Origin: Pseudoalteromonas spongiae UST010723-006
Lineage (GTDB): Bacteria > Pseudomonadota > Gammaproteobacteria > Enterobacterales > Alteromonadaceae
Assembly: GCF_000238255.3 (NCBI RefSeq)
Contig: NZ_CP011039.1
Coordinates: 2,653,001 to 2,717,000, forward strand
Length of the DNA stretch: 64,000 nt
Direction: 5' to 3'
Shown one piece after another: positions 9,532 to 19,242 of the stretch. A program made the position numbers and the translations under genes. Positions within the stretch are counted from its first letter, which is position 1; every line of letters begins with the position of its first letter. Under the pieces are notes generated by a model. That model did not search any database, was not told the origin of the DNA, and saw only the letters and a program-made list of their open reading frames with translations.

Positions 9532-9555
9532 CTAACGAGTTATAAATTAACTCAA

Positions 9556-9648
9556 TTAACCCACGTTCTTGCGTGCGTTACGAAACATACGCATCCATGG
9601 GCTGTCCTCTTTCCACTCTTTTTTTGGGTATCGCTGCCAAGAGTTAGC
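9556..9648 (-). pseudogene. Detached second copy of the 3' end of purL
   Basis: Read on the minus strand, these 93 bases encode 30 residues and a TAA: ANSWQRYPKKEW, then [16 protein letters not shown] and VG. The intact purL ends [25 protein letters not shown] and IG. The two copies share an exact 20-bp run (9584-9603 and 9731-9750) and otherwise differ mostly at synonymous positions, plus a 9-base in-frame insertion in the relic. It has no start codon or ribosome binding site and is followed by its own terminator. It is the leftover tail of another purL allele, not a gene. Confidence 0.85.
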
Positions 9649-9661
9649 TTACTCAACCAAC

Positions 9662-9687
9662 AAAAAAGGCCGCTATCGCGACCTTTT
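9662..9687 (-). terminator. purL: Terminator of purL
   Basis: On the minus strand it reads AAAAGGTCGC, GATA, GCGGCC and six T, with one G-U wobble in the stem. It begins 15 bases after the purL stop codon. Its stem resembles the two UUCG hairpins further downstream but the loop differs. Confidence 0.8.
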
Positions 9688-9702
9688 CTTTTCAGCTAAG
9701 TA

Positions 9703-12700
9703 TTAGCCGATATTCTTTCTAGCATTGCGGAACATACGCATCCATGGGCTATCTTCTTTCCACTCATCTGGGTGCCATGAGTTAGCAACTGCACGGAATA
9801 CACGCTCTGGATGTGGCATCATTACTGTTGCACGACCGTCAGTTGATGTGATACCTGTAATACCTTCTGGTGAACCATTCGGGTTGTTAGGGTATTGCGT
9901 TGTTGGCTTACCAAAGTTATCAACGTACTGAACTGCAACAGTGCCAGACTCTAGTGCTGCTTTCACTGCTGCGTCGTTTGCAAACTCTGCATGGCCTTCA
10001 CCGTGAGATACTGCGATTGGTATGCGAGAACCAGCCATACCTTGGAAGAATACTGACGGGCTTTCTTGTACTTCAACAAGGCTGAAACGTGCTTCAAAAC
10101 GCTCTGACTTGTTAGTTACAAAACGTGGCCAGTGCTCAGTACCTGGGATAAGCTCTTTCAGTGTTGAAAGCATCTGACAACCGTTACACACACCTAAGCT
10201 GAACGTGTCTTGACGCTCAAAGAATGTTTGGAACTGATCGCGTGCCATGTCATTGAATAGAATTGACTTAGCCCAACCTTCACCGGCACCTAGTACGTCA
10301 CCGTAAGAGAAACCACCACATGCTACAAGGCCTTTGAACTCTTCTAGCGTTAGGCGACCTTCAAGGATGTCACTCATGTGTACGTCTACTGCTGCAAAGC
10401 CTGCACGGTTAAATGCTGCTGCCATTTCAACGTGTGAGTTAACACCTTGCTCACGTAGGATAGCCATCTTAGGCTTAGCACCTGTTGCGATATAAGGTGC
10501 TGCTACGTCTTCGTTTAGGTCGAAGCTTAATTTAACGTTAAGACCAGGATCTTTTTCATCAAATTTCGCATCAAATTCTTGCTTAGCGCACTCTGGGTTA
10601 TCACGAAGTGCTTGCATCTTGTAAGTTGTTTCAGCCCAAATAGTACGTAGTTCAGTACGTGTATTTGCTAGAACTGCTTCACCGCCACGGTTGAAGATAA
10701 CTTTGTCTTCAGCGTTTAGTGCACCAATAGTGTGGCTGATTGCTGCAAGACCGTTATCAGCAAGAATAGCTTCAACTGCTGCAAGGTCGTCGTTACGAAT
10801 CTGAATTACCGCACCTAGCTCTTCGTTATAAAGTGCTTCGATGTCTGAACCTGTTAGGCTATCAAGGTTTACAGTCACACCTGTGCGACCAGCAAATGCC
10901 ATTTCAGCAACAGTTGTGAATAAACCACCGTCTGAACGGTCGTGGTAGGCAAGTAGCTTCTCGTCAGCCACAAGTGCTTGCATTGCGTTGTAGAAGCCTT
11001 TTAATAGCTCAGGGCTATCAACGTCAGGCGTCTTGTCACCAAGCTGCTTGTAAACCTGTGCAAGGCTTGATGCACCCATACGGTTTTGACCAGCACCTAA
11101 ATCAACTAGGATTAGGCTTGAATCACCTTTATCAGTGCGAAGCTGAGGGGTTACTGTTTTACGAATGTCTTCTACACGGCCAAATGCAGTGATTACTAGA
11201 GAAAGAGGAGCTGTAACCGCTTTATCTTCACCGTCATCTTGCCATGTTGTCTTCATTGACATTGAATCTTTACCAACAGGGATCGTTAGACCAAGTGCTG
11301 GACATAACTCTTCACCTACTGCTTTAACTGCTTCGTAAAGACCTGCGTCTTCACCAGGGTGACCTGCTGCTGCCATCCAGTTTGCAGATAGCTTGATGTT
11401 CTCAAGACCGCCAATGTTTGCGCCAGCAATGTTCGTTAACGCTTCTGCTACTGCTAAACGTGCTGATGCACCGTAGTTTAGAAGTGCTGCAGGTGTACGC
11501 TCACCCATAGACATAGCTTCACCGTGGTAAGTGTCAAACGCTGCTGCTGTTACAGCACAGTTTGCTACTGGCACCTGCCAAGGGCCAACCATTTGGTCAC
11601 GTGCCACTAAACCTGTTACCGTACGGTCACCAATAGTGATAAGGAATGTTTTTTCAGCGATAGTAGGTAGACGAAGTAAACGCTTAGCCGCTTCCTCTAC
11701 ATCGATGCTGTCTGTGTTTAGAGCTTGACCCTCTACTTTCTTTGATTCAACGTCACGGTGCATCTTAGGTGCTTTACCAAGTAGCACTTCAAGCGGAAGA
11801 TCTACCGGGTTGTTATCAAAGTGGCTATCCGCAACTGTTAGGTGACGCTCTTCTGTTGCTTCACCAATTACTGCGTATTGTGCGCGCTCACGCTTACAGA
11901 TTTCTTCAAAACGTGCGAAGTCTTCAGCTGCTACTGCAAGTACATAGCGCTCTTGTGATTCGTTACACCAAATTTCGTGCGGTGCCATACCCGGCTCATC
12001 GTTCGGGATATTACGTAGTTGGAATTTACCACCACGGCCACCGTCGTCTACTAGCTCAGGGAATGCGTTTGAAAGACCACCCGCGCCCACATCGTGGATA
12101 AACGCGATTGGGTTTTCGTCGCCTAGCTGCCAACATTTATCAATAACTTCCTGACAACGACGCTCCATTTCTGGGTTTTCACGCTGTACAGAAGCAAAGT
12201 CTAAATCTTCGTTTGACTGACCAGATGCCATTGATGATGCCGCACCACCACCAAGACCGATGTTCATCGCAGGGCCACCTAGTGCTACTAGCTTAGCACC
12301 TACTGGAATTTCACCTTTTTGAACGTGCTCAGTACGGATGTTACCTAGACCACCTGCAAGCATGATTGGCTTGTGGTAACCACGTACCTCTTCACCGTTA
12401 TGGCTGTTAACTTTTTCTTCGTAAGTACGGAAATAACCAAGTAGGTTAGGACGACCAAATTCGTTGTTGAACGCCGCGCCACCTAGCGGGCCGTCAATCA
12501 TGATGTCTAGTGCATCAACAATACGACCAGGCTTGCCGAAGTTAGTTTCCCACGGTTGTTCAAAACCAGGGATGCGAAGGTTAGATACAGTAAAACCAAC
12601 TAGGCCTGCTTTTGGCTTAGAACCACGACCTGTTGCACCTTCGTCACGAATTTCACCACCAGAACCGGTTGATGCGCCAGAGAATGGAGCAATCGCAGTT

Positions 12701-13599
12701 GGGTGGTTGTGCGTTTCAACCTTCATCAAGATTTCAATGTTCTCTTGATTGTAGCTGTACTCGCCTTCTTTATTTGGGAAGAAACGACCCGCTTTAGAAC
12801 CCTTCATTACCGCTGCATTATCTTTATAAGCAGACAGTACGTTTTCTGGGTGCGTTTCGTAAGTATTCTTGATCATTTTGAACAGCGACTTAGGCTGTTC
12901 TACGCCGTCGATTGTCCAATCGGCGTTGAAAATCTTGTGACGACAGTGCTCTGAGTTCGCCTGTGCGAACATGAATAATTCGATGTCGTTCGGGTTACGA
13001 CCTAGTTTAGTGAAGTTTTCTACTAGGTAGTCAATTTCATCATCTGCTAGTGCGAAACCTTGCTCTACGTTTGCAGTCACAAGCGCTTCACGGCCACCGC
13101 CAAGAATGTCTACTGATGACATTGGGCGCGGCTCTTCAACGCGGAATAACTGACCTGCATCTTCAAGGCTATTGTGAACAGACTCTGTCATACGGTCATG
13201 AACTAGCTTAGCAACGTCATTTAACTGCTCAGCGTTTAGGTCGCCTTCAACATAGTAAGCAATACCACGTTCAACACGGTGTACTTTGTCTAAACCACAG
13301 TTGTTAGCAATATCAGTTGCCTTTGATGCCCATGGAGAAATGGTACCAATGCGCGGCGTCACTAAAATGAGCGCACCTTCAGGCGTATGTTCAGTAATGG
13401 TCGGGCCATACTTTAATAGCTTATTTAGTTTGTCTAACTCAGACTCTGAAAGTTCTGCTGTTAAATCAGCAAAATGCATAAACTCAGCGTAAACACCAGT
13501 CACTGGTAAATTGGCGTCAGCGCAGGTTTTAAGGATCTTTTGAACTTTAAAATCAGAAAGTGCAGGTGCACCACGTAGGATCAACATAGGTATTTTCAT
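9703..13599 (-). CDS. purL: Phosphoribosylformylglycinamidine synthase
   Basis: A 1298-residue single-chain FGAM synthase, the long gammaproteobacterial form. It converts FGAR, glutamine and ATP to FGAM in step four of purine synthesis in the cytoplasm. The N-terminal PurS-like part is followed by two AIRS-like halves ([19 protein letters not shown] for metal and nucleotide binding, then [13 protein letters not shown]) and a C-terminal class I glutaminase with the catalytic cysteine in [11 protein letters not shown] and the His-Glu pair in [10 protein letters not shown]. It is divergent from mltF across 192 bases, as in E. coli. Its 3' end has a second, broken copy just downstream, which suggests that part of this gene was replaced by recombination. 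Confidence 0.97.
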   Translation of the reverse strand: MKIPMLILRGAPALSDFKVQKILKTCADANLPVTGVYAEFMHFADLTAELSESELDKLNKLLKYGPTITEHTPEGALILVTPRIGTISPWASKATDIANNCGLDKVHRVERGIAYYVEGDLNAEQLNDVAKLVHDRMTESVHNSLEDAGQLFRVEEPRPMSSVDILGGGREALVTANVEQGFALADDEIDYLVENFTKLGRNPNDIELFMFAQANSEHCRHKIFNADWTIDGVEQPKSLFKMIKNTYETHPENVLSAYKDNAAVMKGSKAGRFFPNKEGEYSYNQENIEILMKVETHNHPTAIAPFSGASTGSGGEIRDEGATGRGSKPKAGLVGFTVSNLRIPGFEQPWETNFGKPGRIVDALDIMIDGPLGGAAFNNEFGRPNLLGYFRTYEEKVNSHNGEEVRGYHKPIMLAGGLGNIRTEHVQKGEIPVGAKLVALGGPAMNIGLGGGAASSMASGQSNEDLDFASVQRENPEMERRCQEVIDKCWQLGDENPIAFIHDVGAGGLSNAFPELVDDGGRGGKFQLRNIPNDEPGMAPHEIWCNESQERYVLAVAAEDFARFEEICKRERAQYAVIGEATEERHLTVADSHFDNNPVDLPLEVLLGKAPKMHRDVESKKVEGQALNTDSIDVEEAAKRLLRLPTIAEKTFLITIGDRTVTGLVARDQMVGPWQVPVANCAVTAAAFDTYHGEAMSMGERTPAALLNYGASARLAVAEALTNIAGANIGGLENIKLSANWMAAAGHPGEDAGLYEAVKAVGEELCPALGLTIPVGKDSMSMKTTWQDDGEDKAVTAPLSLVITAFGRVEDIRKTVTPQLRTDKGDSSLILVDLGAGQNRMGASSLAQVYKQLGDKTPDVDSPELLKGFYNAMQALVADEKLLAYHDRSDGGLFTTVAEMAFAGRTGVTVNLDSLTGSDIEALYNEELGAVIQIRNDDLAAVEAILADNGLAAISHTIGALNAEDKVIFNRGGEAVLANTRTELRTIWAETTYKMQALRDNPECAKQEFDAKFDEKDPGLNVKLSFDLNEDVAAPYIATGAKPKMAILREQGVNSHVEMAAAFNRAGFAAVDVHMSDILEGRLTLEEFKGLVACGGFSYGDVLGAGEGWAKSILFNDMARDQFQTFFERQDTFSLGVCNGCQMLSTLKELIPGTEHWPRFVTNKSERFEARFSLVEVQESPSVFFQGMAGSRIPIAVSHGEGHAEFANDAAVKAALESGTVAVQYVDNFGKPTTQYPNNPNGSPEGITGITSTDGRATVMMPHPERVFRAVANSWHPDEWKEDSPWMRMFRNARKNIG

Positions 13600-13791
13600 C
13601 CGGGGTTAAGGATTGAACGAAGATTTATGGGCGCACATTATAGTGGAAAATGACATGAGATTTAAATAAAAATCAAAAAATAGACAAAAATAGGCAAATT
13701 CTATTTTCATGTATAGGACATTAGTCCTCGTGACGATCGGGACTTTATCTGTTATAACAAGCTTGTAGGGGTTAGTTATTTTAGGATTTGA

Positions 13792-15138
13792 GTGCTAAAA
13801 CGCGTTGTAATTACACTGGTTATTTTTTTGCTGGCAGCATGCTCAGAGCCTGTCGCAGAAACACACCTCGGCCAAATTAAACAAAAAGATAAAGTTCGTA
13901 TCGGCACGCTTGCCGGCGAAAGTACCTACTATATTAGTGCCAATGGTGAGCTCGGTTTTGAATATGAGCTAGCCAAAGCATTCGCAAATTTTATTGACGC
14001 AGAACTCGAAATCATTCCTTTTTTCTCAATTAAAGACATGCTTAACAAGCTAGAAAAAGGACAAATCGATATTCTGGCCTCAGGCCTTACCCTAAACAAA
14101 TCACGTTTAAATAAATACCGTTTTGCTCCGCAATATCGCTCAATCAGTCAAAAACTAGTTTATAAACAAGGGCGCAAAAGACCGCGTAATTTTTCACAGC
14201 TAGATGCCCCTGTTACCGTTATTGCCAAAAGCGCTCATGCCGCCAGTTTATTAAAAGCAAAAGCCAACTTTGAAAACTTACAATGGGTTGAAACCGAAGA
14301 GTTTGATGAAGCCGAATTATTACAAGGCATTATTGATGGCAAATTCGATTACACCATTGCTGACTCGCATACTTTAGCGCTATTTCGCCGCTATCACCCT
14401 GAGCTTAGTATTGCCTTTTCAGTGACCCGTGAAGAACCCGTCGCTTGGATGCTACAGCAAAATGATGACGACAGTTTATATGCAATGGCGATTGAGTTTT
14501 TTGGTTATGCGCGCTCAACAGGCCTATTGCAAAACCTAGAAGAAAAATATTTTGGCCACGTTCGTCAGTTTAACTACATCAATACCCTCGCTTATATAGA
14601 AGCAGTTCGTGATGTATTACCTAAATACCGAGATTGGTTTAAGCAATATTCACGCAGCCTTGATTGGCGCTTACTGGCAGCTGTGAGTTATCAAGAGTCG
14701 ATGTGGGACCCTCGTGCCAAATCGCCAACTGGCGTACGCGGTATTATGATGTTGACCTTGCCCACTGCTAAATCGGTGGGTGTTAAAAACCGCCTTGAAC
14801 CTGAACAAAATATTCGTGGTGGCGGTATCTATTTAGAAAAATTGATTAATCGCGTGCCCGAACGCATAAAAGAACCAGACCGCACTTGGCTTGCGCTTGC
14901 CGCTTACAATGTGGGCTTTGGTCATATGGAAGATGCTCGCGTGTTAACGGAAAAAGCAGGTGGCGATGCCGACAAATGGGCAGATGTGAAAAAACATTTA
15001 CCGTTACTGATTAAAAAGCGCTACTATCGCCAAACAAGATACGGGTTCGCCCGTGGCGATGTCGCCGTTAAATATGTCGATAATATTCGCCGCTATTACG
15101 ACACGCTCGTTTGGCTTGATGAAAACCAAGATGAGTAA
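13792..15138 (+). CDS. mltF: Membrane-bound lytic murein transglycosylase F
   Basis: A 448-residue lipoprotein that cleaves peptidoglycan with formation of 1,6-anhydromuramic acid. The lipobox LLAAC is at about residue 17. A family 3 solute-binding domain follows (about 33-265, with IGTLAGESTYY), then a C-terminal SLT domain (about 290-430) with the catalytic Glu in SYQESMWDP and the GVRGIMMLT and LALAAYNVGFGH motifs. The position opposite purL matches E. coli. It starts at GTG 13792; no strong Shine-Dalgarno is seen (TAGGA lies about 8 bases upstream). Confidence 0.94.
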   Translation: MLKRVVITLVIFLLAACSEPVAETHLGQIKQKDKVRIGTLAGESTYYISANGELGFEYELAKAFANFIDAELEIIPFFSIKDMLNKLEKGQIDILASGLTLNKSRLNKYRFAPQYRSISQKLVYKQGRKRPRNFSQLDAPVTVIAKSAHAASLLKAKANFENLQWVETEEFDEAELLQGIIDGKFDYTIADSHTLALFRRYHPELSIAFSVTREEPVAWMLQQNDDDSLYAMAIEFFGYARSTGLLQNLEEKYFGHVRQFNYINTLAYIEAVRDVLPKYRDWFKQYSRSLDWRLLAAVSYQESMWDPRAKSPTGVRGIMMLTLPTAKSVGVKNRLEPEQNIRGGGIYLEKLINRVPERIKEPDRTWLALAAYNVGFGHMEDARVLTEKAGGDADKWADVKKHLPLLIKKRYYRQTRYGFARGDVAVKYVDNIRRYYDTLVWLDENQDE

Positions 15139-15261
15139 CACAATAGTTGAATTCACCACTGTGAATGTCATATAAGTGTCATAATTTATTAATAAACTTA
15201 TCGAGAGATAAGGGCTTTAGCCAATCACCCTTCTCCACTCTCACCTTTTTAAGGAGAACCT

Positions 15262-15411
15262 ATGCTAAAAACGCGTAGAAAATTCAAAGTAAAACGCAGT
15301 ACGGTTAACACTTGTGCTATTCGTCGCCGTATTGCAAGACGCAACACCCATCGTAAAGTTCTTGAGCGTCGCAGAGCATTTAATTTATTGGTGGAAGCTG
15401 AAGCGAGCTAG
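15262..15411 (+). CDS. Very basic 49-residue protein of unknown function
   Basis: ATG at 15262 is preceded by AAGGAG seven bases upstream, one of the best ribosome binding sites in the window. The product has 49 residues with about 15 arginines and lysines in the first 39 (for example RRRIARRNTH), one cysteine and an acidic end (LVEAEAS). The composition suggests nucleic-acid or ribosome binding, but no family is recognised. Its TAG overlaps the stop codon of the convergent tadA by the palindrome CTAG (15408-15411). It lies between mltF and tadA, which are neighbours in E. coli. Confidence 0.7.
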   Translation: MLKTRRKFKVKRSTVNTCAIRRRIARRNTHRKVLERRRAFNLLVEAEAS

Positions 15412-15908
15412 CTTTCACCTTTAGCCGCTTTTTTAGCGGCTTTTATTTCTGCGCGACGTTTTTTAAAAAATGCCGACAGCTTTTCACTGCACACCTCAGC
15501 TAAAACCCCGCTAGTTACATCTATTTGATGATTGAGCTTTTCGTGACGGGTTAAGTCCATAATACTGCCCGCTGAACCTGTTTTTTCATCATGTGCGCCA
15601 AATACCAAACGTTTTATACGGCTATGCACCAACAACCCTGCACACATAGAGCAAGGTTCAAGTGTGACGTATAACGTACAATCGAGCATACGGTAATTTT
15701 CAATGTGCTTGCCAGCTTGGCGAATTGCCATCATCTCAGCATGGGCCGATGGATCATGCTGTGTAATTGATAAATTATATCCCTCAGCAATAATCTGATT
15801 GTCTTTTACAACAATGGCACCAACCGGTATTTCTCCATGTTGCTCGGCAATATCAGCACGTTTAAGCGCCTCAATCATCCAATATTCATCGCTAAATTCA
15901 GGGTACAT
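15408..15908 (-). CDS. tadA: tRNA-specific adenosine deaminase
   Basis: A 166-residue zinc deaminase that converts A34 to inosine in tRNA-Arg(ACG). The zinc and catalytic motif HAEMMAIRQAG (about residues 56-66) and PCSMCAG (about 86-92) are intact, as is the NYRMLDCTLYVTLEP segment. The C-terminus is basic (FFKKRRAEIKAAKKAAKG), as expected for tRNA binding. The length is normal. It is convergent with the 49-codon ORF and close to mltF, as in E. coli. Confidence 0.95.
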   Translation of the reverse strand: MYPEFSDEYWMIEALKRADIAEQHGEIPVGAIVVKDNQIIAEGYNLSITQHDPSAHAEMMAIRQAGKHIENYRMLDCTLYVTLEPCSMCAGLLVHSRIKRLVFGAHDEKTGSAGSIMDLTRHEKLNHQIDVTSGVLAEVCSEKLSAFFKKRRAEIKAAKKAAKGES

Positions 15909-16089
15909 ACTTACTCAGGTTGATTTATAAACACCTTAAATATTTTACCAAGTTAAAAAGATTCATGCATTGTTATCTCTTTTTCTTAGAATTTTTTAAA
16001 ATAAAGGGCTAATGTCATAGTTATTCAATTATTTTTTAGGCTATAATCCGCCGCCATTTTGCACGACGCCAAAGCAATGTAGAAACAAG

Positions 16090-17394
16090 ATGAAATTTCC
16101 TGGACGACGCAGACAAAAACACTACTTTCCAGTGGAAGATAAAGATCCGTTAACGAACGTGATCACACAAGACAGCAAGCTTGCACGTAATTACATAGTG
16201 GGTATTGACCAAATTGTGGTTGATATAGAAGCCAAAGTTGATCAAGCCTTTCTCAATGAGTTTGGCCTGCACCGCGGTATGTCGCAAGTAATGGATGATG
16301 ACACCACCAACGCTCTCTATGCACGGTTAAAAGATCATGACATGATCGACTACGAATTTGCTGGCGGCACTATTGGTAACACCATGCATAATTACTCAGT
16401 GCTATCAGATGACCGCTCGGTACTGCTTGGTGTAATGTGCGAAAATATCAAAATTGGTAGTTATGCCTATCGTTTCGTTAGTAAAACTTCAACCCGCGTA
16501 GATTTAGAACATCTACAACCGGTCGATGGCCCAATTGGTCGTTGTTTTACCCTTATTGATGAAAGTGGCGAACGTACTTTCGCTATCAGTCCAGGCTTAA
16601 TGAACCGCCTACGTCCTGAATCCATTTCCCAAGAGCTTATTGCTAACTCGTCTGCTTTAGTTATTTCGGCCTATTTAATGCGTACCACAGGTGAAGACAC
16701 CATGACCGAAGCGGCGCTAAAAGCCGTTGAATACGCAAACGCAGCAAATGTACCTGTTGTACTGAGCTTAGGCACCAAATTCTTAATTGAGCAAGACCCA
16801 GAGTGGTGGCAAAACTTCGTTAACGACCACGTTGACATATTAGCCATGAACGAAGAGGAAGGCCTTGCTATTACCGGCTTTGAAGACCCGCTATTAGCCG
16901 CCGATAAAGCGCTTGATTGGGTTGATATGGTAATTTGTACTGCTGGCGCTCAAGGCATGTTCTTAGCTAGTTACATTGATGACTGTTGGAAACGCCCAAC
17001 AGAGCACCAATTAATGCCAGGCAGTATTCCTGATTTTAATAAGTTTGAATTTTCACGCGCGATGCGTCGCAAAGACTGTAAAAATCCAGTAAAAATTTAC
17101 ACTCACACTGCACCTTACATGGGCGGGCCTGACAGCATTAAAAATACCAATGGCGCAGGTGATGGCGCACTGGCAGCAGTACTTCACGATATTAGCGCTA
17201 ATGTATATCACCAGTTAAATGTTCCTACCTCAAGTAAGCATAAAATCAATGCACTTACCTATTCATCGCTTTCACAAATCAGTAAATATGCTAACCGTGT
17301 AAGTTATGAAGTATTAGTGCAACATTCGCCACGTTTAACGCGCGGCTTGCCTGAACGAGAAGACAGTTTGCAACAAGCTTACTGGGAACAATAA
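16090..17394 (+). CDS. gsk: Inosine/guanosine kinase
   Basis: A 434-residue PfkB/ribokinase-family enzyme that phosphorylates guanosine and inosine for purine salvage. The N-terminus (MKFPGRRRQKHYFPVEDKDP) and full length fit the Gsk group. A substrate-binding AGGTIGNTMHNYSVL and the C-terminal anion hole NTNGAGDGALAA with the catalytic Asp are visible. It is monocistronic, with a terminator right behind the stop. A TATAAT sits at 16042-16047, but no clear -35 box is seen. Confidence 0.93.
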   Translation: MKFPGRRRQKHYFPVEDKDPLTNVITQDSKLARNYIVGIDQIVVDIEAKVDQAFLNEFGLHRGMSQVMDDDTTNALYARLKDHDMIDYEFAGGTIGNTMHNYSVLSDDRSVLLGVMCENIKIGSYAYRFVSKTSTRVDLEHLQPVDGPIGRCFTLIDESGERTFAISPGLMNRLRPESISQELIANSSALVISAYLMRTTGEDTMTEAALKAVEYANAANVPVVLSLGTKFLIEQDPEWWQNFVNDHVDILAMNEEEGLAITGFEDPLLAADKALDWVDMVICTAGAQGMFLASYIDDCWKRPTEHQLMPGSIPDFNKFEFSRAMRRKDCKNPVKIYTHTAPYMGGPDSIKNTNGAGDGALAAVLHDISANVYHQLNVPTSSKHKINALTYSSLSQISKYANRVSYEVLVQHSPRLTRGLPEREDSLQQAYWEQ

Positions 17395-17407
17395 TCCCAC
17401 CTTATAT

Positions 17408-17437
17408 AAAAAGCCCGCTACAATATGCGGGCTTTTT
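17408..17437. terminator. Bidirectional terminator after gsk
   Basis: AAAAAGCCCGC, an 8-base loop and GCGGGCTTTTT form an 11-bp stem beginning 14 bases after the gsk stop. On the plus strand it ends gsk; on the minus strand it would end the sRNA-like unit at 17408-17520. Confidence 0.88.
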
Positions 17438-17520
17438 GTTACCAAGTTAAACTCAGTACTTTTGGAGATTGGGAACTGGTTTTTAGTATAAGTTTACTAA
17501 CTTAACCTTAGCTTAACTCT
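17408..17520 (-). ncRNA. Candidate sRNA unit B (paralogue of unit A)
   Basis: Read on the minus strand: GAGTTAAGCTAAGGTTAAG, an A/T-rich stretch, CAGTTCCCAATCTCC and a terminator with GCCCGC arms. No ORF is present. The same order of elements occurs once more 157 bases upstream on the same strand. A TTGACA lies just before the unit, but without a well-spaced -10 box. It is a candidate only; no expression evidence is available. Confidence 0.3.
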
Positions 17521-17564
17521 GTCAACTCCTACATTTTTAACTAAGCAAACCTGTTAACAGGCAT

Positions 17565-17685
17565 AAAAAAGCCCGCTAAAGTTAGCGGGCAAAGCTTGTA
17601 TAAAAACAACAAGGGAAATAAAGTCCAAGGGAGATTGGAACTTAAGCTTACTTTAGCCTTTTTAAACTTAACCTTTGCTTAATTC
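17565..17685 (-). ncRNA. Candidate sRNA unit A, or 3' UTR of the phosphodiesterase mRNA
   Basis: On the minus strand: GAATTAAGCAAAGGTTAAG, an A/T-rich stretch, AAGTTCCAATCTCCC, a short spacer and the terminator GCCCGCTAA, AG, TTAGCGGGC plus six T (17565-17590). The terminator is strong and points in the minus direction. It is 245 bases beyond the phosphodiesterase stop, so this is either the end of a long 3' UTR or a separate RNA. The CU-rich CAATCTCCC could pair with ribosome binding sites. Confidence 0.35.
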
Positions 17686-17835
17686 ATACTAATTAAATTA
17701 ATTTTCTGGAAAGTTATTGCTAAAAATAAAGTATTTAACCTAACTTCTGCGCTTAATACCTGTTTACTCAAATAACGCATTATTTAAGTCGGCTAAAGCT
17801 GCTTATATCCTTAAGCGAAATAGCTATTACTGGCT

Positions 17836-19035
17836 TTATTGAGCAAGTGCACTTTCCAAGCTTTTGCCATCACCATCTACCGGGGAAAGTATTTTTAAAC
17901 CAAGTACTTTCGCAATTGTTGGGTAAACATCTAGATTAGGAAACTCAGCAATCGACGTATTTTGTTTAAACGCAGGCCCTTTAGCTATAAATAATGCCCC
18001 CATTTCTTGAGTGTAGGCATAACCATGCGTGCCTAAATAATCTGATTCACCTTCAAATGAGAACGTTTTTGGTGCAGTGGTTTCAATAATAATATCTGCA
18101 TCTCGAGCACCAAACTTAATCCCGCGACTCGCTAGTGTGCTTTTATCAAGTACGCTATAACGCCCTTTCGCTTGCTCTGCTAAGTGTTTTTTAGCCTCTA
18201 AAATAGCGATTTGGGATTCTGGCTTTTTATAAAGCTGCACACGAGTACCTGAATTCTTAATCAGAAAATCGTCTTCAGACAAGCCCAACGAATTAATTTC
18301 AATGGTCTGTTTTGGATCAACTTGCGACATGCCGTGATCGGATACTAAAACTAAATTAATATTAAGATCTTTCAGCTCGGCTAAGCGCGCATCCAACTGG
18401 GCAATTAACGCATCCATTTTTTGCACCGCATCAAACGTTTGCTGTGCGTTAGGTCCAAAATCATGGCCCATTGAATCAACCACTGAAAAATAAGCGGCAA
18501 TAAAACGTGGGCGCTGTGACTTTGGCAAGCTAAGCCAGTCTACAATTTGGTCTACGCGGCGCTGATAATCGCTATGTTGCGAGTAGTGATAAAAGTAACT
18601 TGGTGTACGACCATTAAAGCGCGCGTCTGATTCTGGCCAAAAGTAAGTTGCCGCTTTAACACCTTGCATTTCAGCAAGGTTCCAAAGTGGCGTTCCGTTT
18701 AGCCAGGTACTGTCGTTACGCCCTTTGCCCATGCTGTAGCATTCTTTACGATTTCTATCACAAAATTTATTATCAATTATGCCGTGATTAGCGGGCTGCA
18801 AGCCGGTAATAATTGAAATATGATTAGGAAATGTTTTCGTTGGGTAAACTGGAATCATGCGCTCTGCACGAACGCCTGCTTTAGCAATTTTTGCTAAATT
18901 CTTTGCTTGGTGCTTTTCAATATAATCCCAGCGAAAACCATCAAGGGAAATCAAAACAACGGTTTGCTCTTTGGCAAACACTGGCGTGCTTAAAGCACTT
19001 AAAACAACGAGAAGTAAAACAGCTATTTTTTTCAT
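17836..19035 (-). CDS. Exported type I phosphodiesterase / nucleotide pyrophosphatase (alkaline phosphatase superfamily)
   Basis: A 399-residue protein with a signal peptide (cut near residue 21, VFA). Metal-binding LISLDGFRWDY is followed by PTKTFPNHISIITG, whose Thr is the NPP-family nucleophile, then SVVDSMGHDFGP, LVSDHGMSQ and GTHGYAY, supplying the remaining zinc ligands. It probably hydrolyses phosphodiester or pyrophosphate bonds of nucleotides or lipids in the periplasm; the substrate cannot be read from the sequence. It is monocistronic, divergent from hemH, with an unusually long untranslated stretch before its first minus-strand terminator. Confidence 0.87.
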   Translation of the reverse strand: MKKIAVLLLVVLSALSTPVFAKEQTVVLISLDGFRWDYIEKHQAKNLAKIAKAGVRAERMIPVYPTKTFPNHISIITGLQPANHGIIDNKFCDRNRKECYSMGKGRNDSTWLNGTPLWNLAEMQGVKAATYFWPESDARFNGRTPSYFYHYSQHSDYQRRVDQIVDWLSLPKSQRPRFIAAYFSVVDSMGHDFGPNAQQTFDAVQKMDALIAQLDARLAELKDLNINLVLVSDHGMSQVDPKQTIEINSLGLSEDDFLIKNSGTRVQLYKKPESQIAILEAKKHLAEQAKGRYSVLDKSTLASRGIKFGARDADIIIETTAPKTFSFEGESDYLGTHGYAYTQEMGALFIAKGPAFKQNTSIAEFPNLDVYPTIAKVLGLKILSPVDGDGKSLESALAQ

Positions 19036-19242
19036 TTGCTTTGCTTGTGTAGTAATTTACACCATCTAAACTTGTTGAATTACAAAAGTCTAGGCTATTT
19101 GTCCTCAGCCATATTTATTTAACGTAAGCTCGAGTTATTTATCAAAAATTGATCTTAAATAGCTAACACAACGTAATGTGGGCAATTTTCCAAAAAGATT
19201 TGATACAATCTTTTTAATTTAGCAAATTAAGTAAGGGTCACC

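Noticed and set aside
12464..12954. Plus-strand frames opposite purL
   Set aside because: They are antisense shadows of a well-conserved enzyme and have no ribosome binding sites or domain signatures.
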